The notes under the pieces: generated by a model
What the model was told of the DNA's origin: nothing
Databases searched by the model: none
What the model saw: only the letters and a program-made list of their open reading frames with translations
Made by a program: the position numbers and the translations under genes
In this document: piece by piece, positions 51,454-59,740 of the stretch
Layout: each line of letters starts with the position of its first letter
Position numbering within the stretch: the stretch's first letter is position 1
From: Wenzhouxiangella marina
GTDB lineage: Bacteria; Pseudomonadota; Gammaproteobacteria; Xanthomonadales; Wenzhouxiangellaceae
Direction: 5' to 3'
Assembly (NCBI RefSeq): GCF_001187785.1
Contig: NZ_CP012154.1
Span: 1,048,501 to 1,112,500 of the forward strand
Length of the DNA stretch: 64,000 bases

Positions 51454-52191
51454 AATCTGCGCCAATCTGCGCAATCTGTGGTTGCATCCGCTCCGGACCT
51501 TGGAAACCGCAGATTTCGCAGATTCACGCAGATGGGGATGAGGGTGGCTGGAGGTTTTCTGCCCGGCGGCGAGTGCGGTGGCCTGCTGGGGCGTCGAGGG
51601 TCAGATCGGCAGCGTCGATCTCCGCGTGCTCGATGGGCTCGGGTGCCATCGAATGGCATGGATCAATGAGAAGGCGACCGGGCCTTGCGTGGGTCGTCGA
51701 TTTCTGAAGCCGGCGGCCACCGAATGGACGCCGCCGCGACCCTCGCCACCCCATCAGGCCACCACACTCCCCGTTGACGCCTTGGGGTGGCGCCCCCCAG
51801 ACCCATCACCTTTTTTCTTTTCAATCTGCGCCAATCTGCGCAATCTGTGGTTGCATCCGCTCCGGACCTTGGAAACCGCAGATTTCGCAGATTGGCGCAG
51901 ATGGGGATAAGGGTGGCTGGAGGTTTTGTGCCCGGCGGCGAGTGCGGTGGCCTGCTGGGGCGTCGAGGGTCAGATCGGCAGCGTCGATCTCCGCGTGCTC
52001 GATGGGCTCGGGTGCCATCGAATGGCATGGATCAATGAGAAGGCGACCGGGCCTTGCGTGGGTCGTCGATTTCTGAAGCCGGCGTCCATTCGGTGGCCGC
52101 CGCCGCGACCCTCGCCACCCCATCAGGCCACCACACTCCCCGTTGACGCCTTGGGGTGGCGCCCCCCAGACCCATCACCTTTTTTCTCTTC
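51454..52191 (+). repeat. 369-bp tandem duplication
   Basis: Unit 1 is 51454-51822 and unit 2 is 51823-52191, followed by a truncated third start at 52192-52225. Two anchors give the same 369-bp period. The copies differ at a few bases and by one inverted segment (51713-51731 versus 52082-52100). The frames in them are short and strand-dependent and I do not call them genes. Confidence 0.93.
51713..51731. repeat. 19-bp segment inverted between the tandem copies
   Basis: Here GCGGCCACCGAATGGACGC; in the second copy (52082-52100) GCGTCCATTCGGTGGCCGC, its exact reverse complement. The segment is flanked by GCC/GGC-type bases that could serve as a short inverted repeat. Confidence 0.9.
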
Positions 52192-52230
52192 AATCTGCGC
52201 CAATCTGCGAAATCTGCGGTTCCAGAAACA

Positions 52231-52560
52231 TCAGGAACTCGAAGGAGTCGAAAACTTCCCGGGCCGCAGGACTTCGACGTCGCTCAGCCAGATGATCATG
52301 GCGTAGTTGTCGTAGTAGCGCTGCTGCAGATGCTCGGCGATCCGGCGCACGGTGGCCTCGTCGCCGACGACTTCCAGGCGGATATTGCCGCTGGCCTCCC
52401 AGTCGGCATCGCGCTGTCCCCGGCTGCCCTTGCCGCGGGCGTCACTGATCGTGTAGCCCTTGGCGCCCAGGGTTCTGAGATCGCGCTGCAGGGGGTGTTC
52501 GAGCGCGGTTTCGGTGATGACGGTCAGCAGCTTGATCTGGGGCTTGGATTCGGGGGACAT
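52231..52560 (-). CDS. SbtB-like PII-like signalling protein
   Basis: A 109-residue PII-like protein: IKLLTVITETALEHPLQRDLRTLGAKGYTISDARGKGSRG for beta1-alpha1-beta2 and the T-loop start, NIRLEVVGDEATVRRIAEHLQQRYYDNYAMIIWLSDVEVLRP for the second half. SbtB proteins bind AMP/cAMP or other nucleotides and switch the partner transporter SbtA. Its stop side faces the repeat cluster and its start is 3 nt from the sbtA stop on the same strand, so the two form an operon sbtA-sbtB. The canonical PII uridylylation Tyr loop is not evident. Confidence 0.85.
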   Translation of the reverse strand: MSPESKPQIKLLTVITETALEHPLQRDLRTLGAKGYTISDARGKGSRGQRDADWEASGNIRLEVVGDEATVRRIAEHLQQRYYDNYAMIIWLSDVEVLRPGKFSTPSSS

Positions 52561-52563
52561 GGC

Positions 52564-53508
52564 TCAGGCTCCGGTGAACAGGGCGCGAAGCGTCTCGGAC
52601 AGCTGCCAGTAGATGGGCACGCCGACCAGGACGTTGAAGGGGAAGGTCACGCCAAGCGAGGCGGCGAGTGACAGGGTGGGGTTGGCCTGGGGCAGGGAGA
52701 TGCGCATGGCGGCCGGAACGGCGATATAGGACGCACTGGCCGCGAGCAGGGCCAGCAACAGCACGCCGCCCGGCGTCAGGCCGAGGGCCAGTCCGAGCAG
52801 GCTGCCGAGCACCGAGCCGACCAGCGGCATGACGATGCCGAAGCCGATCAGGAACAGGCCGTAGCGCTTCAGGCTGCTGGCCTGGGTGGCCGTGATCAGG
52901 CCCATCTCCAGCAGGAAGATCGCCAGCACGCCCTTGAACAGGTCGAAGAACAGGGGGCGGATCGCGTCCAGGCCTTCCGGGTCGGACAGCCAGCCGATCA
53001 GCAGGCCGCCGAGCAACAGCATGATGCCCTTGCCCAGAAAGACTTCGCGGGCGACTTCACCCCACTGGGTTTCCTTGCTCAGGCCGCGGGCGAGCAGCAG
53101 GCCGACGAGGATGGCCGGCACTTCCATGACCACCAGCAGCAGGGCCATCTGCGCGTCCCAGGGAATGCCACGGGCTTCGAGCCAGGCAATCCCCACCGCA
53201 AAGGTGCCGACGCTGACCGAGCCGTAGTGGGCGGCGATCGAGGCGGCGTCCACGCGCTTGAAGCGGCCCAGCTTGAGCAGCACGGGAAAGGCGATGAGGG
53301 GAAGGATCAGTCCGAGGGCGAGGGCGCCGAGGATGTCGGGCAGCAGGCCCAGAAACGGCTGGCGGGCCAGCTCGACGCCGCCTTTCATGCCGATGGTCAG
53401 GAGCAGCAGCATGCTGACGCCATCGTAGACCGCGGTCGGCAGACGCAGCTCGGACTTCATCAGCCCGGCCGCCAGTCCGAACAGGAAGAACAGGATGACC
53501 GGATCCAT
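52564..53508 (-). CDS. SbtA-like sodium-dependent bicarbonate transporter (DUF897)
   Basis: A 314-residue inner-membrane protein with about ten hydrophobic segments in two inverted five-helix halves, matching the SbtA/DUF897 family: GAALALGLILPLIAFP-like strands, AHYGSVSVGTFAVGIAWLE (a conserved Ser/Gly core), and SASYIAVPAAMRISLPQANP with LGVTFPFNVLVGVP in the second half. Cyanobacterial SbtA imports HCO3- with Na+ and is closed by SbtB. The downstream PII-like gene supports the call. In heterotrophs it may supply bicarbonate to carboxylases. Confidence 0.88.
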   Translation of the reverse strand: MDPVILFFLFGLAAGLMKSELRLPTAVYDGVSMLLLLTIGMKGGVELARQPFLGLLPDILGALALGLILPLIAFPVLLKLGRFKRVDAASIAAHYGSVSVGTFAVGIAWLEARGIPWDAQMALLLVVMEVPAILVGLLLARGLSKETQWGEVAREVFLGKGIMLLLGGLLIGWLSDPEGLDAIRPLFFDLFKGVLAIFLLEMGLITATQASSLKRYGLFLIGFGIVMPLVGSVLGSLLGLALGLTPGGVLLLALLAASASYIAVPAAMRISLPQANPTLSLAASLGVTFPFNVLVGVPIYWQLSETLRALFTGA

Positions 53509-53590
53509 GCCTTGGCCTTCTTCGATCAGCGATTCAGCCCGGGATTATGCCTGTCTCGATCGAGCGATGTGATTCGGCTGGCGTGTCGCG

Positions 53591-53606
53591 GGTGACATTT
53601 GTCACC
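53591..53606. promoter_or_regulatory. 16-bp palindromic operator candidate
   Basis: GGTGACA-TT-TGTCACC is a perfect 7+7 inverted repeat, 81 nt upstream of the ABC ATPase start. A second, TGTAC-TC-GTACA, lies at 53657-53668. The operon encodes a LuxR-type response regulator, so the first is a candidate autoregulatory site. Confidence 0.55.
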
Positions 53607-53686
53607 TCGAATTGCTGTTCGCGCTCACTGGGGCGGGGCGGGCGAACGCGCGATCCTGTACTCGTACACCGTATGGAGACAGGAAC

Positions 53687-54583
53687 GTGAATGCGAGCGT
53701 GATCGAACTGAACGAGGTCAGCCATGTCTATCGGGGCCCGAAGGCCCTGGATTCGGTCGACCTTTCCCTGCGAGCCGGCCAGGTGACCGCGCTGCTCGGG
53801 CCCAATGGCGCGGGCAAGACCACGCTGATCCACCTGTTGCTTGGCCTGCTGCCCGTGCAGTCCGGTCGCATCCGGGTGCTGGGTCAATCCCCCGCCGCCG
53901 CGGCCCGAAGCGGGCAGTGGGGCGCCATGCTCCAGTCCAGCGGCGTCCAGGACACGCTGACCGTGTCCGAGCTGCTGCAGTTGTTCGGCAGCCTCTACGT
54001 CGACCCCGCTCCGGCCCGGGGGCTGATCGAGGAAGCCGGACTGGGCGGCCTCGAACACCGGCGCTTTGCCGCACTCTCGGGCGGGCAGAAGCAGCGCGTG
54101 CTGTTCGCGCTGGCTCTGGTCGGGCGACCCCGCCTGCTGATTCTCGATGAGCCGACCACGGGCCTCGATCCGGTGGCCCGTCGAGGGATGTGGCAAGCGA
54201 TCGAGCGCCGCCGCGCCGAAGGCCTGTCGATCCTGCTGTGCACGCACTACCTGGACGAGGCCGAGATTCTGGCCGATCAGGTGGTGGTCCTGAACAAGGG
54301 TCGGATACTGGCCAAGGGTTCGGTCGACGACATCAAGGCGCGCATGCCCAATGCGCAGATCCAGGCCGCCTCCTCCCTGCCTGAGGCTCGGATCGCCGCC
54401 TTGCCCGGCGTCCAGCGGGTCGAATCGACTGACCGCCGTTGGAACGTGCTGAGCGCCGATGCCTCGGCGACCCTGCGTGCCTGGTTGAGCGCCGATCCCG
54501 GACTGCATGACCTGGATGTCCGCAGCGCCGACCTCGAAACCGCCTTCATCAATCTGACCACTACCCAGGAGATGGCCGCATGA
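53687..54583 (+). CDS. ABC transporter ATP-binding protein
   Basis: A 298-residue ATPase with Walker A GPNGAGKTT (about 38-46), Q-loop MLQSSG, signature LSGGQKQR, Walker B LLILDEPTTGLD and the switch His in CTHYLDEAE. A C-terminal 80-residue domain follows, as in drug or lipid exporters of the ABC-2 type. The start is GTG 53687 after GGAGACAGG; an ATG four bases later is out of frame. It overlaps the permease gene by 4 nt. Export substrate unknown. Confidence 0.92.
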   Translation: MNASVIELNEVSHVYRGPKALDSVDLSLRAGQVTALLGPNGAGKTTLIHLLLGLLPVQSGRIRVLGQSPAAAARSGQWGAMLQSSGVQDTLTVSELLQLFGSLYVDPAPARGLIEEAGLGGLEHRRFAALSGGQKQRVLFALALVGRPRLLILDEPTTGLDPVARRGMWQAIERRRAEGLSILLCTHYLDEAEILADQVVVLNKGRILAKGSVDDIKARMPNAQIQAASSLPEARIAALPGVQRVESTDRRWNVLSADASATLRAWLSADPGLHDLDVRSADLETAFINLTTTQEMAA

Positions 54584-55341
54584 GTACTACCACGATGACC
54601 CTCTCGCGCCGTTTGAACAGCTACTGGCAGTTCATGCATTGCCAGTGGCTGAACCTGATCCGGATGCCGGCCTACACCATTCCCACGCTGCTGTTCCCGG
54701 TGATGTTCTACGCCTTCTTCGGCCTGTTGATGATCCCGGGTCTGGCGGGCTACCTGTTGGCCACCTACAGCACCTTCGGCGTCCTGGGGGCGGCCCTGTT
54801 TTCCTTCGGCGTGGGCATTGCCACGGAGCGGGCGCAGGGCTGGTTCGTGCTGATTCGCGCCACGCCGGCACCGCTGATGGGCGTCGTGCTCGGCAAATGG
54901 TTCGGGGCGGCCCTGTTCGGCGCCATCATCACCGTCAGTCTCTGTGTGCTGGCCGCGGCCTTCGGCGAGGTGCGCTTGCCGCAGTCGCAGTGGTGGGGCC
55001 TGCTCGGCGTGATGGTGCTGGGCACCTTGCCGTTCTGCCTGCTCGGACTCGGCCTGGGCCTGCTGCTGTCGCCGGGTTCGGCGCCGGCCGTGATCAACCT
55101 GATCTACCTGCCGATGGGTTTTCTCGCCGGCCTGTGGATTCCGATCTCGCAGTTCCCCGCCTGGCTGCAGGCCATCGCACCCTGGCTGCCGCCCTATCAC
55201 CTGGCAGCCCTGGCTCTGCACGTGACCGGGGTGCAGACGACGGAGCCCTTGCCCCACGTGTTGGCCCTGCTCGCCTTCTCGGCAGGCTTTGCCCTGCTGG
55301 TGGCCTGGGGCTGGCGACGCATGCAGACCCAGCCCAGGTGA
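54580..55341 (+). CDS. ABC-2 type transporter permease
   Basis: A 253-residue inner-membrane protein with about six hydrophobic segments and a periplasmic segment typical of ABC2_membrane permeases: an N-terminal amphipathic RRLNSYWQFMHCQWLNLIRMPAY, then PTLLFPVMFYAFFG and the conserved ATERAQGWFVLIRATP loop. It starts in a 4-nt overlap with the ATPase gene. The pair forms a homodimer-type exporter. The next gene is an amidohydrolase 63 nt away. Confidence 0.9.
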   Translation: MSTTTMTLSRRLNSYWQFMHCQWLNLIRMPAYTIPTLLFPVMFYAFFGLLMIPGLAGYLLATYSTFGVLGAALFSFGVGIATERAQGWFVLIRATPAPLMGVVLGKWFGAALFGAIITVSLCVLAAAFGEVRLPQSQWWGLLGVMVLGTLPFCLLGLGLGLLLSPGSAPAVINLIYLPMGFLAGLWIPISQFPAWLQAIAPWLPPYHLAALALHVTGVQTTEPLPHVLALLAFSAGFALLVAWGWRRMQTQPR

Positions 55342-55404
55342 ACCCCAAGCGCCCACTCATGAACACCCAGCGCCCCACTCATGAATCTCAACGGAGTCAA
55401 CAAG

Positions 55405-57192
55405 ATGAAATTTCCGATTTCCCAGATCGCCCTTCTGGCCCTGATCGCGGGACTGGCGCTGAGCCTGTTCGCCCTGCCGGGGCCGACGACGAGCGAGGCG
55501 GCCGGGCAGGAGGCTGAGCCGCAGGCCCTGGCACTGATCAATGCCCGCGTCTTCGATGGTGAACGGCTGCACGAACACGCCTCTATCCTGCTTCGCGATG
55601 GTCGCGTCGAGGCCCTGGGCTCCGACCTCGAGTTCCCCGAGGGTGTCGAGCTCATCGACATCGAAGGCCAGACCCTGCTGCCCGGCCTGATCGATGCCCA
55701 TGTGCATGCCTTCAACGGCGCTCGCTCCGACGCGCTCCGCTTCGGCGTGACGACGATGCTGGACATGTTTCGTCCACCCTTCGATCTGGATGCGATTCGG
55801 GCCGAACGCGAGTCCCTGACGGGTGGCGAACGGGCCGACGTGTTCTCGGCCGGCTACCTGGCCACGGCCGAAGGTGGCCACGGCACCCAGTACGGCATCG
55901 CCGTGCCGACCCTCGCCGACCCGAGCGAGGCCGAAGCCTGGGTCGAGGCGCGCCTCGCCGAGGGCTCGGACTACATCAAGATCGTGATCGAGGATGGTTC
56001 GGCCTGGAACGGGTCCCTGCCGACCCTGGACGCGAGCCTCGTCGAAGCCCTGGTGCGCGCGGCGCGATCCCGGGAGGTGCTGGCCGTGGCGCATGTGTCG
56101 ACGGAGGCAGGCGCTCGCATGGCCTTGGATGCGGGCGTGGACGGTCTGGTCCATCTGTTTGCCGACCGGCCGGTCGATGCCGAGTTCGCTCAGCGCCTGG
56201 CCGAGGCGGACGTGTTCGTGATTCCGACGGCGACGGTGCTGGCGGGTTCCCACGGCCACCCGGGACGCCCCTGGCTCGAGGGCGAGTCCCTGGAGCGCCG
56301 TCTGAGCGGGGAGCAGCGTCAGACCCTGGAGCAGAGCTTCCCGGGCAGCGGGCTACGGGCCGGTCGCTGGCCGATCGTGCCCGAGAGCATCCGTGTGCTG
56401 CACGAGGCGGGCGTCGAACTGCTGGCCGGCAGTGATGCACCCAATCCGGCCACGGCCCACGGCGCCAGCCTGCTGCACGAACTCAAGTTGCTCGTCGATG
56501 CGGGACTGAGTCCGATCGAGGCCCTGCGCTCGGCCACCTCGCTACCGGCGGCGCGCTTCGGACTGCCTGAACGTGGCTGCCTGCAGCCGGGCTGTCGTGC
56601 CGATCTCGTCTGGATCGATGGCGATCCCGTCTCCGACATCGACGAGATCCGGCGCGTGCGCGCCGTCTGGAAGAACGGTCAGCCCGTCGAGCTGGATCTC
56701 GAAGCCGCCGCGCCGGCTCAGGCCGCCACGGCCGAGGCCATGTCCTTGCCGGTGGATCTGCACGCCAGCGGGCAGTGGCTGGAGTCCACGGATGCCTTCA
56801 TGGGTGGCCAGTCGACCGCCGAGCTTCGCCACGTCGATGCATCGGACGCCGTGCGCGTCGATGCGCGTCTCAACCCCGGCTTCGCCTTCCCGTATGCTGG
56901 AGCCATGTGGAACCCTGCCGAGGCCATGATGGAAGCGGTCAACCTGTCCGAGGCCCGTACCCTGAGCCTGACGCTGGACGCAGAATCAGGCACCTATCAG
57001 CTGATGTTCTTCAGCGGCGAGACCGCGATGGCCCCGCCCGTGCGCGTGGACCTGGCGGCAGGCGCCGAGCAGCACATCGACCTGACGGGTTTCAGCAGCC
57101 TCGATCGCTCGCGCCTGCGGGCGATCGGCATCTACGCGGTCGGCGGCGGGCCCGAACTGACCTTCACCGTTCGCAACGCACGACTGCACTGA
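55405..57192 (+). CDS. Exported metal-dependent amidohydrolase with C-terminal beta domain
   Basis: A 595-residue protein: signal or anchor (about 5-24), then an amidohydrolase barrel with LINARVFDG, LPGLIDAHVH (HxH), YIKIVIEDG (the metal-bridging Lys), VAHVSTEAG and a late GSDAPNPATAHG. At about residue 440 it switches to a C-terminal beta-rich domain (SLPVDLHASGQWLES to FTVRNARLH), resembling a lectin- or carbohydrate-type sandwich. I chose ATG 55405, behind GGAG at 55392; an ATG at 55381 has no ribosome site. It sits inside an exporter/two-component operon, suggesting it processes the transported or sensed compound. Confidence 0.85.
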   Translation: MKFPISQIALLALIAGLALSLFALPGPTTSEAAGQEAEPQALALINARVFDGERLHEHASILLRDGRVEALGSDLEFPEGVELIDIEGQTLLPGLIDAHVHAFNGARSDALRFGVTTMLDMFRPPFDLDAIRAERESLTGGERADVFSAGYLATAEGGHGTQYGIAVPTLADPSEAEAWVEARLAEGSDYIKIVIEDGSAWNGSLPTLDASLVEALVRAARSREVLAVAHVSTEAGARMALDAGVDGLVHLFADRPVDAEFAQRLAEADVFVIPTATVLAGSHGHPGRPWLEGESLERRLSGEQRQTLEQSFPGSGLRAGRWPIVPESIRVLHEAGVELLAGSDAPNPATAHGASLLHELKLLVDAGLSPIEALRSATSLPAARFGLPERGCLQPGCRADLVWIDGDPVSDIDEIRRVRAVWKNGQPVELDLEAAAPAQAATAEAMSLPVDLHASGQWLESTDAFMGGQSTAELRHVDASDAVRVDARLNPGFAFPYAGAMWNPAEAMMEAVNLSEARTLSLTLDAESGTYQLMFFSGETAMAPPVRVDLAAGAEQHIDLTGFSSLDRSRLRAIGIYAVGGGPELTFTVRNARLH

Positions 57193-57208
57193 CCGACTGG
57201 ATCGACCG

Positions 57209-58321
57209 ATGGGAATGACTACGAGCCGCCTGAAGCGCCTGCATCAGTTCCTGATTCCACCCTGCACGGGACAGGGTGGATTGCCCTATCTCTGGCTGGT
57301 CTACCTGCTGTTCTTCTTCATCGAATGGCCCTTCCGTCCAGTGGGGCCGGTGGAACTGGTCCTCTCCCTGCTCACCGTCGCCCTGTTCCTGGCGCTGTAC
57401 TTCAGCGCCTTCCGGCGCAAGGGGCGGGGGGCGTTCTGGCACGTGGCCGGCATGGTGGCCCTGGCAGTGGCCTGGAGCGGGAGCAATGCCGGTGCCAGCG
57501 TGTTCTTCATCTACGGCGCCAGCTTCGCCTATCTTGTCGGGCCGCCTCGCATCAGTCTGCTGGTGGTGTTCGGGATCGCGCTGACGGCCCTGGCGACGGC
57601 TCTGTTGCTGCAGCCGATGGTGTTCTACTGGATTCCCGGTGTGATCATCAGCATCATCATCGGCGTGGCCAATGTGTTCATGGGCGAGCAGGAGCGTCGC
57701 AACGCCGAACTTCGCCTCAGCCAGGCCGAAGTGCGGCGTCTCGCGCGCGTGGCCGAGCGCGAGCGCATCGCCCGTGATCTGCACGACGTCCTCGGCCACA
57801 CCCTGTCGGTGATCGCGGTCAAGAGCGAGCTGGCCGCCAGGCTGCTGGACAAGGACCCGGATCGGGCCGGCGAGGAGATGCGATCGGTGCAGGAAACGGC
57901 GCGCCAGGCCCTGGCCGAGGTCCGCGAGGCGATCGGCGGCATCCGCAGCCAGGACCTGGACGAGGCCATCGACCAGGTGCGCAGCAGCCTGCGCGCGGCT
58001 GACGTGGAGTTGAATTACGAACGCGATCCGGAGCTTGTGCTGAGCCCGCAGCGGGAGGCCATGCTGGCTCTGGTCATCAGGGAGGCCATCACCAACGTGA
58101 TCCGCCACGCGCGGGCTTCGGCCTGCCGCATCGATCTCGGGCGCGGGTCTCACGGCGAGACCCTGCTCGAGATCAGCGACAACGGTCAGGGGAGAATCCA
58201 GCTGGACGGGGGTGGAGTGCAGGGCATGTACGCCCGCATCGAAGCCCTGGGTGGGCGCCTCGAGATCCAGAACTCGCAGGGCCATCTTCTGCGCGCCACC
58301 CTGCCGGAGGAATCGGCATGA
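57209..58321 (+). CDS. DesK/LiaS-type sensor histidine kinase
   Basis: A 370-residue kinase with about six membrane segments (30-160), then a HisKA_3 helix RERIARDLHDVLGHTLSVIAVK (phospho-acceptor His192) and a HATPase with REAITNVIRHARAS (N box, about 290) and LEISDNGQG. No PAS or large external domain, so it senses within or near the membrane, as DesK does for fluidity and LiaS/BceS-like proteins for envelope stress. It overlaps the regulator gene by 4 nt and follows the amidohydrolase by 16 nt. Confidence 0.93.
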   Translation: MGMTTSRLKRLHQFLIPPCTGQGGLPYLWLVYLLFFFIEWPFRPVGPVELVLSLLTVALFLALYFSAFRRKGRGAFWHVAGMVALAVAWSGSNAGASVFFIYGASFAYLVGPPRISLLVVFGIALTALATALLLQPMVFYWIPGVIISIIIGVANVFMGEQERRNAELRLSQAEVRRLARVAERERIARDLHDVLGHTLSVIAVKSELAARLLDKDPDRAGEEMRSVQETARQALAEVREAIGGIRSQDLDEAIDQVRSSLRAADVELNYERDPELVLSPQREAMLALVIREAITNVIRHARASACRIDLGRGSHGETLLEISDNGQGRIQLDGGGVQGMYARIEALGGRLEIQNSQGHLLRATLPEESA

Positions 58322-58920
58322 TCCGCCTGGCCCTGGCCGAGGACCAGCGTCTGCTGCTCAGCGCCATCGCCTCTCTCCTGGAGCTCGAAGAAGACATCGA
58401 GGTCGTGGGCCGCTACGACAACGGTGATGCGGCGCGCGCGGGTCTCGGCCAGCAGCTGCCGGATGTGGTGCTGACCGACATCGAGATGCCCGGGATGACC
58501 GGCCTGGAACTGGCCGAGTGGCTACGTGCCGAGCATCCCGACGTGCGGGTCGTGGTGCTGACCACCTTTGCCCGGCCCGGTTATCTGCGCCGCGCCCTGG
58601 ACGCGGGCGTTCGCGCCTACCTGCTCAAGGAAACGCCGGCCGAGGAGCTGGCCGGTGCCATCCGTCGCGTGATGCGCGGTGAGCGGGTGATCGCCCCGGA
58701 ACTGGCCCTGACCGCCTTCGACGCCAGGGACCCGCTGACCGAGCGTGAGCGACAGGCACTGCGCCTGGCAGGTCAGGGTCTGAGCAACGCGGAAATCGCC
58801 GGGCGCCTGCACCTGGCCGAAGGCACCGTGCGCAATTATCTTTCGGAGGCGATCGGCAAGCTGCAGGCCGACAACCGCGTCGAGGCCTACCGCATCGCCC
58901 GCGATCATGGCTGGTTGTAG
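58318..58920 (+). CDS. DesR/NarL-type LuxR-family response regulator
   Basis: A 200-residue regulator: receiver domain with acidic pair E8/D9, phospho-acceptor Asp54 in VLTDIEMPG and Lys in LLKETPA, then a LuxR HTH (LTERERQALRLAGQGLSNAEIAGRLHL through VRNYLSEAIGKL, about 140-182). Phosphorylated by the kinase just upstream. The best operator candidate is the 16-bp palindrome at 53591-53606, upstream of the ABC ATPase. Confidence 0.94.
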   Translation: MIRLALAEDQRLLLSAIASLLELEEDIEVVGRYDNGDAARAGLGQQLPDVVLTDIEMPGMTGLELAEWLRAEHPDVRVVVLTTFARPGYLRRALDAGVRAYLLKETPAEELAGAIRRVMRGERVIAPELALTAFDARDPLTERERQALRLAGQGLSNAEIAGRLHLAEGTVRNYLSEAIGKLQADNRVEAYRIARDHGWL

Positions 58921-58951
58921 CCGAGCACCGTTATCAGGAGCCGATCCACTT

Positions 58952-59647
58952 ATGAGTCGTCCGGAGTTTCCCAAGCGCGGCCAGCAGACCACCCGGCTCG
59001 AGACCTTTGCCGATGCGGCCTTTGCGTTTGCGGCCGCCATGCTGGCGATCTCGATCGACGAGATTCCGTCCACCTATCCCGAACTGATGCTGGCCCTCCA
59101 GGGCGCGCCGGCCTTTGCCGCCAGCATGGCCGTGATCCTTATGTTCTGGTACGCCCACAAGCGCTGGAGCGATCGCTTCGGCCTCGACGATTTGCCGACT
59201 GCACTCCTGACCTTCCTGCTGATCATGCTGGTCATGATCTACGTCTACCCCTTGAAGATCTTCCTGCAGGGGGGATTCTCGGTGCTGACCGACGGTGCGC
59301 TGGCTTCGGACTTCAGAATCGAAAGCCGCTTCCAGTTCCAGGTGCTGGTCACGATCTACAGTTTCGGTTTCTTCGCCATGTGTGCCCTCATCGCCGCCCT
59401 CCACGGCCATGCCTGGCGCTGTCGCGAAGCCCTCGACATGTCCGCCGAAGAGATCTTCGATACGGCCGCAGAGTCGATCGCCTGGCTGATCGTGGGCGGC
59501 TTCGGCCTGGTCGCCATCGCCCTGGTCTGGCTGCTGCCCGAGTCGATGACCCAATTCGCACCCTTCGCCTACGGTCTGCTCGCCTTTTTCGGCCCGATCT
59601 ACAGCAAGCTCGCCGACAGAGTCGGCCGCAGAAAAGGTCTGATCTGA
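58952..59647 (+). CDS. TMEM175-like membrane protein, copy 1
   Basis: A 231-residue protein with about six membrane segments. TM1 has RLETFADAAFAFAAAMLAISI, which resembles the RxxxFSD signature of bacterial TMEM175 potassium channels, but Ser is replaced by Ala (FAD). HKRWSDRFGLDDLPTALLTF and YVYPLKIFLQGG are other family-like blocks. Because the FSD Ser is missing, potassium conduction is uncertain. It follows the response-regulator gene by 31 nt. ATG 58952 has GGAG at 58937-58940. Confidence 0.8.
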   Translation: MSRPEFPKRGQQTTRLETFADAAFAFAAAMLAISIDEIPSTYPELMLALQGAPAFAASMAVILMFWYAHKRWSDRFGLDDLPTALLTFLLIMLVMIYVYPLKIFLQGGFSVLTDGALASDFRIESRFQFQVLVTIYSFGFFAMCALIAALHGHAWRCREALDMSAEEIFDTAAESIAWLIVGGFGLVAIALVWLLPESMTQFAPFAYGLLAFFGPIYSKLADRVGRRKGLI

Positions 59648-59740
59648 CACAAAAATCCTTTCCCAGAATCCAAGCGGGGAGGGGTGCCGCCTCCACCCCA
59701 TCTCTTGGCGCGCCCGCATCAAGCTGCCAGAATGCCCCGC

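Larger units (their letters stand above)
51161..52225. repeat. Alternating CGCAGATT-type repeat cluster
   Basis: Six copies of a 30-base motif of the form AACCGCAGATT(T)CGCAGATTNNCGCAGATT alternate in strand: forward near 51161-51190, 51505-51533 and 51874-51902, reverse near 51454-51485, 51823-51854 and 52192-52225. Similar motifs are frequent in intergenic regions of several environmental genomes. The reverse and forward copies face each other about 20 bases apart, so hairpins can form. Apart from a possible small gene at 51203-51406, no credible gene is in 51156-52230. Confidence 0.85.

Noticed and set aside
51478-52306. Several 60-130 codon frames in the 369-bp repeat units
   Set aside because: They repeat in each unit on both strands, have no ribosome site, and their length follows the repeat rather than any coding constraint.
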